A stretch of DNA of 64,000 nt. Origin: Saccharothrix sp. NRRL B-16314 (GTDB lineage Bacteria; Actinomycetota; Actinomycetes; Mycobacteriales; Pseudonocardiaceae). The notes beneath the pieces were generated by a model, which worked only from the letters and a program-made list of their open reading frames with translations, ran no database searches and was not told the origin of the DNA. The DNA lies in NCBI RefSeq assembly GCF_000716595.1, contig NZ_JNXC01000003.1, forward strand, positions 434,001 to 498,000, read 5' to 3'. A program made the translations under genes and the position numbers. Of this stretch, positions 53,375 through 62,415 are shown piece after piece. Positions within the stretch are counted from its first letter, which is position 1; every line of letters starts with the position of its first letter.

Positions 53375-56227
53375 GTGGCAGACGGCGGCGGAGAGCGCTT
53401 GCGGTTCGAGGTGCTCGGCCTTCTCCGGGCGGCGCGCGGCGGCGAGGAGGTCGACCTCGGCGCCGCCAAGCAGCGCGCCGTCCTCGCGGTGCTGCTGCTC
53501 GCCCGCAACACGCCCGTGAACCGCGGCCAGATCATCGAGGCGGTCTGGGGCGACAACACGCCGCCCAGCGCCGTCAACCTCGTCCAGACGTACGTGGCCG
53601 GCCTGCGACGCGCCCTGGAACCCCGGCGGGCACGGCGGGCGCCGGCCGAGTTGCTGACCTCCGTCGGCGACGGCTACCTGCTGCGCGTCGACCCGACCGC
53701 GGTCGACCTGGACGAGTTCGAACGCGGCGTGGCGACGGCGGCCCGGCTCCGCTCGACCGGCGACCTGGTCGCGGCGGCCACCACCCTGGACGAGGCCCTC
53801 GGCCTGTGGCGCGGTGAACCGCTGGGCGGCGTCGCCGGGCTGTTCGCCGAGGTCGAGCGCGGCCGTCTGGCCGAACGCAGGCTCGCGGTGCTGGAGGAAC
53901 GGGCGGAGCTGCTGTTGCTGATCGGCCGCGGCGCCGAGCTGGTGCCGTCCCTGACGACGCTCGTCGGCGAACACCCGTTGCGCGAACGCGGCCACGGCCT
54001 GCTGATGCGCGCCCTCTGCCAGGCGGGACGGCAGGCCGAGGCGTTGGCCGTGTACCGCGAGGCACGTCGGGTGCTGATCGAGGAGCTTGGCGTCGAGCCC
54101 GGCCCGGAGTTGCGCAAGCTCCAGCAGGCCGTGCTGTCCGGCGAGAACCCCGAGCCCGAGCGCCCGACCCGGCCGATGACGCTGCGCCCCCTGGGCGAGT
54201 CCGCGCCCGCCATCACGCCCGCTCAGCTGCCGCGCGCCTCGGCGACCCTGATCGGCCGCGACGACGAGCTGAAACGCCTCGACGGTCTGCTGGCGGCACA
54301 CCCCGACGGCGGCCTGGTGCTGGTGGTCACCGGGCCGGCGGGGGTGGGCAAGACCGCGCTCGCGCTGCACTGGGCGCAGACCGTGCGCGAGGACTTCCCG
54401 GACGGCCAGCTGTACGTGGACCTGCACGGCTACGACCCGAACCAGGAGCCGCTGGGCGCGGGCGAGGTGCTGAGCCGGTTCCTGCGCACGCTCGGTGTGC
54501 CGTCGGCGGACATCCCGGTCACCGCGGAGGAGCGGTCGGCTCTGTTCCGCACCCTCATCGCCGACCGCCGCATGGTGGTGATGCTGGACAACGCCCGCGG
54601 TTCGACGGAGTTGCTGCCGCTGCTGCCCGGCCCGCCGTCGTGCGTCGTGGTGACGTCCCGGCGGCGGCTGGTCGGCCTGGTCGCGCACGCCGAGGCCCGG
54701 TTGGTCGAGCTGGACATGCTGGACCTGGACGCGTCGGTGGCCGTGGTGGGCCGGATCGCGGGCCGGGACGGGACTGAGGCCGCCGCGCTGCGCCGGTTGG
54801 CCGTGCTGTGCGACGGCCTGCCGCTGGCGCTGCGGATCGCGGCGGCCCGGCTGGCGGTCGCGCCGACGTTGCGGGTCGCGGAACTCGTGGCCGAGTTGGA
54901 CGACGAGCACGGCCGGTTGGCGGCGCTGGGCCTGGAGGACGAGGACTCGACGGTCCGCGCGGCGCTGGACGCGTCACGCCGGGCGCTGTCTCCGTTGCCC
55001 GCGCGGCTGCTGGCGTTGCTGGGGCTGCACCCCGGCCCGGACGTGACGGGGTTCGTGGTGGCCGCCATGGCACGGGTGCGGGTCGGCGAGGCGCAGCGCG
55101 CGCTGGACGCCCTGACGGCGGCGAACCTGCTGTCGGTGAACGAGCCCGGCCGGTACGGGGCGCACGACCTGGTGCGCGTCTACACCCGGACGTTGGCCGC
55201 CGAACTGCCCGCGGAGGTCCGGCGCGAGGCGACCGGCCGGATGCTGGACTACTACCTGCACTGCGCGGACCTGGCCGACGGTCAGCTGCCGGTGGGGCGG
55301 GGCAGCGTGCGGGTGGCGCCCGAGCACGTGCCCGCGGAGATGCCGAAGCTGGCCGGCCCGGCCGCCGCGACCGCCTGGCTGGACGCCGAGCAGGGCAACA
55401 TCATCGCCGCCGCCGAGCTGGCCGCCGCACCCGCCGAGGCGCCGGAGTGGCCGGTGCACGCGTGGCAGCTGCCGTACACGCTGTCGCGGTTCCTGTGGCT
55501 GCGGGCGGACCGGACGACGTGGCTGCGGACGACGGAGGCCGCGCTGGAGGCGGCCACCACGCTGGGTGATCCCGAGGCGAGGTTCGTGATGCTGTTCAAC
55601 CTGGGCATCGCGCTGGCCCAGTTCCAGCGGATGGACGAGTCGCTGGCCCGGCACCGCGAGGCGCTGGACGTGGCGCGCGCGTCGGGTGACCTGAACGCGC
55701 AGGCCAGGGCGTTGACGACGGTCGCGGACATGCTGGCGTTCCTGGGCAGGCCGGCCGAGTCGGAGGCGTCGTACCGGGAGGCGCTGGACGTCAGCCGGTC
55801 GGCCGGGTCGCGGTGGGCCGAGGCGAACGCCCACCACAACCTCGGGCTGCTGCACATGTCCTCCCGCCGGTACGACGACGCCAAGACGTGGCTGCGTGCG
55901 GCCGTGACGATGTACCGGGAGGTCGGCGAGCAGTGCGGTGAGTCGACCTGCCACACGGACCTCGCGACGGCGCTGCTGGAGTCGGGCGGCGAGGGCGAGG
56001 CGCTGGCGTCGGCGCGCACCGCCCTGTCGGTCGCGACGGCCGCCGCGAGCCCGTACCACCAGGCGATGGCGCACGACCGGCTGGCCGCCGTGCTCGACCG
56101 GCTGGGGCTGCCCGGCGCGGTGGCGCACTGGCAGCGCGCGCTGGCGCTGTTCACCGAGCTGAACGCCCCGGAGTCGGACCAGGTGCGGGAACGCCTGGCC
56201 CGCGCCCGCGCCACCGCCCCCGTCTGA
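53375..56227 (+). CDS. AfsR/BTAD-type regulator with NB-ARC and TPR domains
   Basis: 950 residues. OmpR-like DNA-binding domain (residues about 12-95, AVLAVLLLARNTPVNRGQIIEAVWG), BTAD domain (about 100-250, ending ELGVEPGPELRKLQQAVL), NB-ARC ATPase with P-loop TGPAGVGKTALALHWAQT near residue 315 and MVVMLDNARGS as Walker B region, then TPR-like repeats from about 700 (LARHREALDVARASGDLNAQ, AEANAHHNLGLLHMSSRRYDDA). It is an activator of secondary metabolism or morphology genes in its family. GTG 53375 is the only start with the DNA-binding domain intact. No biosynthetic cluster is visible beside it. Confidence 0.92.
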   Translation: MADGGGERLRFEVLGLLRAARGGEEVDLGAAKQRAVLAVLLLARNTPVNRGQIIEAVWGDNTPPSAVNLVQTYVAGLRRALEPRRARRAPAELLTSVGDGYLLRVDPTAVDLDEFERGVATAARLRSTGDLVAAATTLDEALGLWRGEPLGGVAGLFAEVERGRLAERRLAVLEERAELLLLIGRGAELVPSLTTLVGEHPLRERGHGLLMRALCQAGRQAEALAVYREARRVLIEELGVEPGPELRKLQQAVLSGENPEPERPTRPMTLRPLGESAPAITPAQLPRASATLIGRDDELKRLDGLLAAHPDGGLVLVVTGPAGVGKTALALHWAQTVREDFPDGQLYVDLHGYDPNQEPLGAGEVLSRFLRTLGVPSADIPVTAEERSALFRTLIADRRMVVMLDNARGSTELLPLLPGPPSCVVVTSRRRLVGLVAHAEARLVELDMLDLDASVAVVGRIAGRDGTEAAALRRLAVLCDGLPLALRIAAARLAVAPTLRVAELVAELDDEHGRLAALGLEDEDSTVRAALDASRRALSPLPARLLALLGLHPGPDVTGFVVAAMARVRVGEAQRALDALTAANLLSVNEPGRYGAHDLVRVYTRTLAAELPAEVRREATGRMLDYYLHCADLADGQLPVGRGSVRVAPEHVPAEMPKLAGPAAATAWLDAEQGNIIAAAELAAAPAEAPEWPVHAWQLPYTLSRFLWLRADRTTWLRTTEAALEAATTLGDPEARFVMLFNLGIALAQFQRMDESLARHREALDVARASGDLNAQARALTTVADMLAFLGRPAESEASYREALDVSRSAGSRWAEANAHHNLGLLHMSSRRYDDAKTWLRAAVTMYREVGEQCGESTCHTDLATALLESGGEGEALASARTALSVATAAASPYHQAMAHDRLAAVLDRLGLPGAVAHWQRALALFTELNAPESDQVRERLARARATAPV

Positions 56228-56283
56228 GCCGCGGTCCGGAGCGCCGCCCGACACCCGGACCGGCACGTCCCTGATCGGTCGAG

Positions 56284-56295
56284 TGGTCTGGACCT
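56284..56295. promoter_or_regulatory. DasR-type (dre-like) operator 1
   Basis: TGGTCTGGACCT, matching the 12-bp repeats of Streptomyces chitinase promoters and the GGTCTAGACC core bound by DasR. It lies just upstream of the -35 TTGACA (56297-56302). Confidence 0.75.
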
Positions 56296-56305
56296 ATTGA
56301 CAATG

Positions 56306-56317
56306 AGGTCTAGACCT
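56306..56317. promoter_or_regulatory. DasR-type (dre-like) operator 2
   Basis: AGGTCTAGACCT, a perfect palindrome between -35 TTGACA and -10 TACGTT (56321-56326, 18-bp spacer). It is 22 bp from operator 1. Repression relieved by glucosamine phosphates is expected from the DasR model. Confidence 0.82.
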
Positions 56318-56372
56318 ATTTACGTTCGATCGGCTGCGTCGTGGCCGCCGCCTCGTGCAGGAGGAGTCGGTC

Positions 56373-58709
56373 GTGTCCCAGAGATCCAGGTTGTTGCCGC
56401 TGATGGCGATGCTCGCCACGGTGGCAGGCCTCGTAGTCGCCGTCGTGTCCCCGTCCACGTCCAGTGCCGCCGCCGGTGAGGAATGCCGACCGGACGGCCT
56501 TTACCAGACGCCCGGCGTCGCGGTGCCGTACTGCTCCGTCTACGACACCGACGGCAGGGAGTCGATGGGCGCCGACCACTCCCGCCGCGTGATCGGCTAC
56601 TTCACCAGCTGGCGCACCGGCCGCAACGGCTCGCCCGCCTACCTGGCGTCCGACATCCCGTGGACCAAGGTCACGCACCTCAACTACGCGTTCGCGCACC
56701 TCGACGCGCAGAACCGGGTCTCGGTCGGCCCGGACGGCCCGGACAACGCGTCCACCGGCATGACGTGGCCGGGCGTCGAGCTCGACCCGTCCCTGCCGTA
56801 CAAGGGCCACTTCAACCTGCTCAACAAGTACAAGAAGCAGTACCCGGACGTGAAGACGCTGATCTCGGTCGGCGGCTGGGCGGAGACCGGGGGCTTCTTC
56901 AACGCCGACGGCTCGCGCACCGCGTCCGGCGGGTTCTACAAGCTCGGCGCGCAGCCGCAGTCCACTGTGGACGCGTTCGCCGACTCCGCCGTGCAGTTCA
57001 TCCGGACCTACGGGTTCAACGGCGTGGACATCGACTACGAGTACGCCACGTCGAACAACCACGCGGGCAACCCGGACGACTTCTGGATCTCCAACGCCAA
57101 CCGCGGCACGCTGTGGGCCGGCTACGAGAAGATCATGAAGACGCTGCGGGAGAAGCTGGACCGCGCCTCGCAGCAGGACGGCAAGCACTACCTGCTCACC
57201 GCCGCCGTCCCCGCCTCGGGCTGGCTGTTGCGCGGCCAGGAGGCCTACCAGGTCACCCGCTACCTCGACTACCTGAACGTGATGAGCTACGACCTGCACG
57301 GCTCGTGGAACCACTTCGTCGGCCCGAACGCCGCGCTCTACGACGACGGCAAGGACGGCGAGCTGGCCGCGGGCGGCGTCTACACCGCGCCGCAGTACGA
57401 GGGCATGGGCTACCTGAACACCGACTGGGCGTACCACTACTACCGGGGCGCGATGCAGGCCGGCCGGATCAACATCGGCGTCCCGTTCTACAGCCGCGGC
57501 TGGCAGGGCGTCACCGGCGGCACGAACGGCCTGTGGGGCCGCGCCGCGCTGCCCGACCAGACGAAGTGCCCCGCCGGCACCGGCTCGAACGTCGGCTCGA
57601 CCACCCCGTGCGGCAACGGCGCGGTCGGCATCGACAACCTGTGGCACGACTCGACCGCGGGCGGCGCGGAGGTCCCCTCCGGTGTGAACCCCATGTGGCA
57701 CGCCAAGAACCTGGAGAACGAGATCACGCCGGACTACCTGGCGCAGCACGGCCTCGACCCGGTGAACGACCCGACCGACCGCGTCACCGGCGCGTACAAC
57801 CGGTTCTACGACAGCACGCTCACCTCGCCGTGGCTGTGGAACGCGGACAAGAAGGTGTTCCTGTCCACCGAGGACGAGCAGTCGATCGCGGCCAAGGCGA
57901 AGTACGTGGCGGACAAGGGCATCGGCGGCATCATGATCTGGGAGCTGGCGGGCGACTACCGCTTCGACGCCGCCAAGGGCCAGTACACCGTCGGCGACAC
58001 CCTGCTCACCAAGATCAACGACGGCCTGCGCGGCGCGGCGCCGTACGGCGCGGGCAAGGCCGCCGGGACGCCGCCGAGCCAGGTGCTGGACGTGAGCGCC
58101 ACCGTCTCCGGGTTCGCGCTCGGCGACAGCAACTACCCGATCACACCGAAGCTGAGGATCACCAACAACTCGACCACCACCCTGCCCGGCGGCACGAAGA
58201 TCGAGTTCGACTACGGCACCAGCGCGCCGGGCAGCATGTCCGACCAGTCCGGGTTCGGGCTCCGGGTGACCGCCAAGGGCCACTCGGGCGGCAACGTCGG
58301 CGGGCTGAAGGGCGACTTCCAGCACGTCGAGCTGACGCTGCCGACGTGGCAATCGCTTGCGCCCGGCGCGTCGGTCGACGTGGCGCTGAGCTACCAGCTG
58401 CCGATCGCGTCGCCGTCGAACTTCAAGCTCACCTTCGGTGGACGGTCCTACGCCATCGCCTCCGACCACCCGCGCGGTGGCGGCGGCACAGGCCCGACCA
58501 CGACAACGACGACCACCACCACTACTACCACGACCACGACCAGCCAGCCGAGCTGCACCGTGCCCGCGTGGGACCGCGCCAAGGTCTACAACGGCGGGAA
58601 CGAGGTCTCCCACCGCGCCAAGCGCTGGCAGGCCAAGTGGTGGACGCAGGGCGAGGAGCCCGGCACGACCGGCGAGTGGGGCGTCTGGCGGGACCTCGGG
58701 GCCTGCTGA
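56373..58709 (+). CDS. Secreted GH18 chitinase with FnIII-like and chitin-binding domains
   Basis: 778 residues. Signal peptide about 1-33. GH18 barrel with SVGGWAETGGFF and catalytic Glu223 in FNGVDIDYE; the first Asp of the usual DGxDxDxE is Asn. A carbohydrate-binding/immunoglobulin-like region (about 570-690), a poly-Thr linker, and a C-terminal CBM5/12 (VPAWDRAKVYNGGNEVSH, WQAKWWTQGEEPG). It hydrolyses chitin outside the cell. GTG 56373 has AGGAGG upstream. Two dre-like operators sit on its promoter. Confidence 0.95.
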   Translation: MSQRSRLLPLMAMLATVAGLVVAVVSPSTSSAAAGEECRPDGLYQTPGVAVPYCSVYDTDGRESMGADHSRRVIGYFTSWRTGRNGSPAYLASDIPWTKVTHLNYAFAHLDAQNRVSVGPDGPDNASTGMTWPGVELDPSLPYKGHFNLLNKYKKQYPDVKTLISVGGWAETGGFFNADGSRTASGGFYKLGAQPQSTVDAFADSAVQFIRTYGFNGVDIDYEYATSNNHAGNPDDFWISNANRGTLWAGYEKIMKTLREKLDRASQQDGKHYLLTAAVPASGWLLRGQEAYQVTRYLDYLNVMSYDLHGSWNHFVGPNAALYDDGKDGELAAGGVYTAPQYEGMGYLNTDWAYHYYRGAMQAGRINIGVPFYSRGWQGVTGGTNGLWGRAALPDQTKCPAGTGSNVGSTTPCGNGAVGIDNLWHDSTAGGAEVPSGVNPMWHAKNLENEITPDYLAQHGLDPVNDPTDRVTGAYNRFYDSTLTSPWLWNADKKVFLSTEDEQSIAAKAKYVADKGIGGIMIWELAGDYRFDAAKGQYTVGDTLLTKINDGLRGAAPYGAGKAAGTPPSQVLDVSATVSGFALGDSNYPITPKLRITNNSTTTLPGGTKIEFDYGTSAPGSMSDQSGFGLRVTAKGHSGGNVGGLKGDFQHVELTLPTWQSLAPGASVDVALSYQLPIASPSNFKLTFGGRSYAIASDHPRGGGGTGPTTTTTTTTTTTTTTTSQPSCTVPAWDRAKVYNGGNEVSHRAKRWQAKWWTQGEEPGTTGEWGVWRDLGAC

Positions 58710-58746
58710 GGGGTCTCCGAAGTGCGCTGACGCCCACCTGAGGCAT

Positions 58747-58789
58747 CCCTTACCCGCCGTCTGCTGTCCCTTACGGCGGCGGGTAAGGG
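58747..58789. terminator. Chitinase terminator
   Basis: CCCTTACCCGCCG/CGGCGGGTAAGGG, 13-bp perfect stem, 17-base loop, 38 bp after the stop. Confidence 0.8.
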
Positions 58790-58889
58790 GACCAACGCGG
58801 TAACCCACGTGAACGACGGATGCCCGCCCCGGCCCCTCAGGACGAATCTTCGTGTCATCAGCAAGACGGACCGACACGAGGAGCAAGTC

Positions 58890-59078
58890 ATGGACTGGAC
58901 GACCGAGGGCCTGAAGGCGGAGATCGACTACCGGCAGGCCTCCCTGCACCAGGACGCCGCGCACCACCGGGTCAGCATGCAGTCGCGCCCGGCCAGGCCG
59001 TCCTGGTGGCGGCGGCTGGGTCACCGTCCCGGACCGGATCTTCCCGGGAACGTGAACGGCCACCGCGACGCCGGCTGA
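58890..59078 (+). CDS. Small 62-residue protein upstream of the LuxR gene
   Basis: ATG with GAGGAG 7 bases upstream. The sequence begins MDWTTEGLKAEIDYRQASL and has an Arg/Trp-rich middle (RPSWWRRLGHRPG). No domain recognised; no signal or membrane segment. It ends 11 bp before the LuxR start, whose ribosome site overlaps this stop, so the two are probably one transcript. Confidence 0.65.
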   Translation: MDWTTEGLKAEIDYRQASLHQDAAHHRVSMQSRPARPSWWRRLGHRPGPDLPGNVNGHRDAG

Positions 59079-59089
59079 GGTGTGACAGC

Positions 59090-62071
59090 ATGCCTGGTGT
59101 GGCACGTCTGGGTTCCGGAATCCCGTTGGTGGCGCGTAGCCGGGAGATGACCAGGCTGCGCGCCGCCCTCGACGAAGCCGCACGCGGCACGGCGGGCGCG
59201 ATCCTGCTCTCCGGTGACGCGGGCGTCGGCAAGACGCGGGTGGTGGACGAACTGACCGCGGCGGCGGGTGACGCGCTCGTGCTCACCGGCCGCTGCCTGG
59301 ACATCGGCGAGACCGGCCTCCCGTACCTGCCCTTCACCGAGGCGTTGGGGCAGGTGCGGGACGCCGGTCTGCTCGACGTGGCCGCCCGGCCCTCCCTCGG
59401 CCTGCTGCTGCCGGACCTGGCGCTGCCGACCGGCCACGACGGCAACCCGGGCGTGTCCGGCCTCCCGTCGCACCTGGTCGGCCGCCGTCCCGAGCAGGAC
59501 GTCGGCCAGCTCCAGCTGTTCGACGCGGTGTACGGGCTGCTGTGCGAACTCGCCGAGCAGCGGCCGGTGCTGCTGGTGCTGGAGGACCTGCACTGGGCCG
59601 ACGCCTCCACCCGTTACCTGCTGTCCTTCCTGCTCTCCCGGCTGCGCTCGCAGCGGCTGCTGATCATCGGCACCTACCGCTCCGACGACCTGCACCGCAG
59701 CCACCCGCTGCGCCCCCTGCTCAACGAGCTGGTCCGGCTGCCCGCCGTGCGGCGGCTCGACCTGGCACCGCTGAGCGCGATCGACGCGCGCTCGTTCGTC
59801 GCCGCCCTGGCCGACGACCTGCCCGACGACGTGCTGCTCGAGGTCGCCGAGCGCTCGGACGGCAACCCGTTCTTCGCCGAAGAGCTGATCGCGGTCGCCA
59901 CCTGCAGCGACGGCCGGGTGCCGTGGACGCTCGCCGAAGTGCTGCTCGCCCGGATCGAACGCCTGTCACCGGACGCCCAGCGCGTGGTGCGGGTCGCGTC
60001 GGTCGGCGGGCGGTCCGTGCGCCACGACCTGCTGCGCGACGTGGCCGGCGTCGACGACGTGGCGCTGGACGGCGCGCTGCGCGAGGCCGTGCAGCACCAC
60101 GTGCTGCTGATCAACGGCGACGAGGTGTACACGTTCCGGCACGCGTTGTTGCGCGAGACCGTCTACCTCGACCTGCTGCCCGGCGAACGCGCGCGGCTGC
60201 ACTCCGCGTACGCCGACCGGCTCGCGTCGTCCGGTGGCCGTGGTGCCGCCGCCGCGCTCGCCCACCACAGCATGGAGTCGCACGACCTGGCCCGTGCGCT
60301 GGCCGCGTCGGTGGACGCGTCGCACGAGGCGCAGGCGGCCGGTGCGCCCGCCGAGTCGCTGCGGCACCTGGAACAGGCGTTGAAGCTGTGGTCCGCGGTG
60401 CCCGCCGGTGACCGGCCGTCCGGGCTGACCGAGCTGGAGCTGCTGCGGAGCGCGTCGTGGGCCGCGGGGACGGCCGGACAGCCGGAGCGCGCCATCGCGT
60501 TCGCCCGGACCGGCACGACCGTGGTGGACGAGTCGGACCCGGAGGACGCGGCCGTCATGTGGCGGCGCTTCGCGCAGGCGTTGCAGGTGCTCGACGGCAC
60601 GGAGGACGAGAAGTACCACGCGGTGGAGGAGGCGTGGCGGCTGGTCCGGGACCGGCCCGCGAGCCCGGCGCGCGCGTGGGTGCTGGCGGTGTGGGCGGCG
60701 GCGTTGCGGCACGACCGCAAGTACGTCGAGGCCCGTGAACGCGCGGAGATGGCCGTGGCGGACGGGCGTGCGTCGGGCGCGGAGTCGGCGGTGGCGGACG
60801 CGTTGACCACGTTGGGGCTGCTGGACGAGCCCGAGGGTGACGTGCCGCGGGCGCGTGAGCACCTGACGGCTTCGGTGGCGTGCGCGATGGAGGCGAAGTC
60901 GGTCAGCACCGAGCTGCGCGCCAGGTACTTCCTCGGCCTGCACCACTACGACCTCGGTGAGCTGGACGAGGCCGGCCGGGTGTTCGACGAGGGCGTGGCG
61001 CGGGCCAAGGCGACCGGGCTGACGTGGAGCTCGTTCGGCTTGGAGCTGCGCATCCTCCAGGTGCTGACCAGGTACTACCGGGGTGAGTGGGACGGCGCGG
61101 CGACCGCTGCCGAACCGCCCGGCCTGCGGGTGTCGAGCACGGTGTCGGCGCGGTTGGCGGCAGCGGGCACGCACGTGGCGGTGAGCCGGGGCGAGTTCGA
61201 GCAGGCCGAGCGGATGATCCGGGAGCTGCGCGCGGACTGGCACCGCGACCTGCAGATCGCGTTGATCACCGGTGGTACCGGCGCGGAGCTGGCGTTGTGG
61301 CGGGGGCAGCCGGAGCTGGCGGTGGACCGGGTCGCGGACGCGATCAGCTGGTCCCGTCGGGAGGGCGAGTGGATGCTCGCCGGTATTCGGCTGGCCGCGC
61401 TGGGCGTTGCGGGGTACGTGGAGCTGGCCGCGCGGGCACGTCGGCGGAAGGACGCCGCGGGTGAGGCGGAAGCCGTGCGTGCGGGGCGGGAGATGGCGGT
61501 GTACGCGCGCACGACGGTGGAGATGGGCGCGCCGCGCACGGGTGTGCTGGGGCCGGAGGGGACGGCCTGGCTGGCGCGGGCGGCGGCCGAGGAGTCGCGG
61601 TTGACCGGTGCCGGTGACCCGGAGCTGTGGCGGCGGGTGGTGGACGGGTTCGGGTACGGGGCGGTGTTCGAGCAGGCCGTGTGCCGGTGGCGGCTGGCGG
61701 AGGCGTTGCTGGGGGCGGACCGGCGGGACGAGGCGGCGGCGGAGTTGCGGCCGGCGAGCGCGGTGGCGGACGAACTGGGCGCGGCGCCGTTGCGGGAGGC
61801 GTTGGACCTGGTCGCGCGGCGGGCGCGGGTGGCGTTGCGCGACGTCGGTCCGCGTGACCGGGTCGACCCGTTCACGCCTCGTGAGCGTTCGGTGCTGGAG
61901 CTGGTCGCCCAAGGCCGCACCAACCGGCAGGTCGGCGAGGAGCTGTACATCTCGGAGAAGACGGTCAGCGTCCACCTGAGCCGGATCATGTCCAAGCTGG
62001 GCGCCAGCCGCCGAGCCGAGGCCGTGGCCAACGCCTTCGACCGCGGCCTCCTAGACCTCCCCGACCAGTGA
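59090..62071 (+). CDS. Large LuxR (LAL/MalT-type) ATP-binding regulator
   Basis: 993 residues. Walker A GDAGVGKT (42-49), Walker B LLVLEDLHWADAST, an AAA-like region to about 350, then TPR-like helices, and a C-terminal LuxR HTH (about 925-990: FTPRERSVLELVAQGRTNRQ, ISEKTVSVHLSRIMSKLGA). LAL proteins activate catabolic or secondary-metabolite operons when a ligand is bound. The stop TGA is the first bases of a repeat unit. Target unknown; the chitinase and small gene upstream are in the same direction. Confidence 0.94.
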   Translation: MPGVARLGSGIPLVARSREMTRLRAALDEAARGTAGAILLSGDAGVGKTRVVDELTAAAGDALVLTGRCLDIGETGLPYLPFTEALGQVRDAGLLDVAARPSLGLLLPDLALPTGHDGNPGVSGLPSHLVGRRPEQDVGQLQLFDAVYGLLCELAEQRPVLLVLEDLHWADASTRYLLSFLLSRLRSQRLLIIGTYRSDDLHRSHPLRPLLNELVRLPAVRRLDLAPLSAIDARSFVAALADDLPDDVLLEVAERSDGNPFFAEELIAVATCSDGRVPWTLAEVLLARIERLSPDAQRVVRVASVGGRSVRHDLLRDVAGVDDVALDGALREAVQHHVLLINGDEVYTFRHALLRETVYLDLLPGERARLHSAYADRLASSGGRGAAAALAHHSMESHDLARALAASVDASHEAQAAGAPAESLRHLEQALKLWSAVPAGDRPSGLTELELLRSASWAAGTAGQPERAIAFARTGTTVVDESDPEDAAVMWRRFAQALQVLDGTEDEKYHAVEEAWRLVRDRPASPARAWVLAVWAAALRHDRKYVEARERAEMAVADGRASGAESAVADALTTLGLLDEPEGDVPRAREHLTASVACAMEAKSVSTELRARYFLGLHHYDLGELDEAGRVFDEGVARAKATGLTWSSFGLELRILQVLTRYYRGEWDGAATAAEPPGLRVSSTVSARLAAAGTHVAVSRGEFEQAERMIRELRADWHRDLQIALITGGTGAELALWRGQPELAVDRVADAISWSRREGEWMLAGIRLAALGVAGYVELAARARRRKDAAGEAEAVRAGREMAVYARTTVEMGAPRTGVLGPEGTAWLARAAAEESRLTGAGDPELWRRVVDGFGYGAVFEQAVCRWRLAEALLGADRRDEAAAELRPASAVADELGAAPLREALDLVARRARVALRDVGPRDRVDPFTPRERSVLELVAQGRTNRQVGEELYISEKTVSVHLSRIMSKLGASRRAEAVANAFDRGLLDLPDQ

Positions 62072-62281
62072 GTCCTACGTTCCCGTCGCGTGAGTCCTAC
62101 GTTCAGGACGCGTGAGTCCTACGTTCAGAACGCGTGAGTCCTACGTTCGCGTCCCCCGAGTTCAACGCTCAGAACCGCCCGAGCCGGCCGACCCTGTTCT
62201 GAGCGTTGAACTCGGGGGTTCTGAACGTAGGACACGGGTGTTCCGAAGGGACGACTCACGGGGCCGGAACGTAGGACTCAC
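62068..62281. repeat. 22-bp-period repeat array with foldback, locus D
   Basis: Forward cores start at 62070, 62092, 62114, 62136 and 62158; inverted cores end at 62213, 62235, 62257 (degenerate) and 62279, all exactly 22 bp apart. The innermost units form a perfect 23-bp stem (62153-62175/62196-62218) around a 20-base unique loop. The first unit contains the LuxR stop. The rest of the gap to 62415 shows only the ABC gene's promoter and ribosome site. Confidence 0.93.
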
Positions 62282-62415
62282 GGCGGGGTCAGACCGGGGG
62301 ACTACGGGACGTCATACCGGCGGTTGACGGGTGGTTCCGCCGTCGGCGTGACGACCGGGCACGCGGCTGCGGCCTAGTTTTCTCCACGTCCGGGAGAGCT
62401 AGGGAATGAGGGAGC

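Noticed and set aside
53375..62071. Secondary-metabolite cluster around the AfsR-like and LAL regulators
   Set aside because: No biosynthetic genes lie between or next to them; only a chitinase and a small gene.
62112..62327. 71-codon frame in locus D
   Set aside because: It is a translation of repeat units; similar peptides arise at loci A and B.
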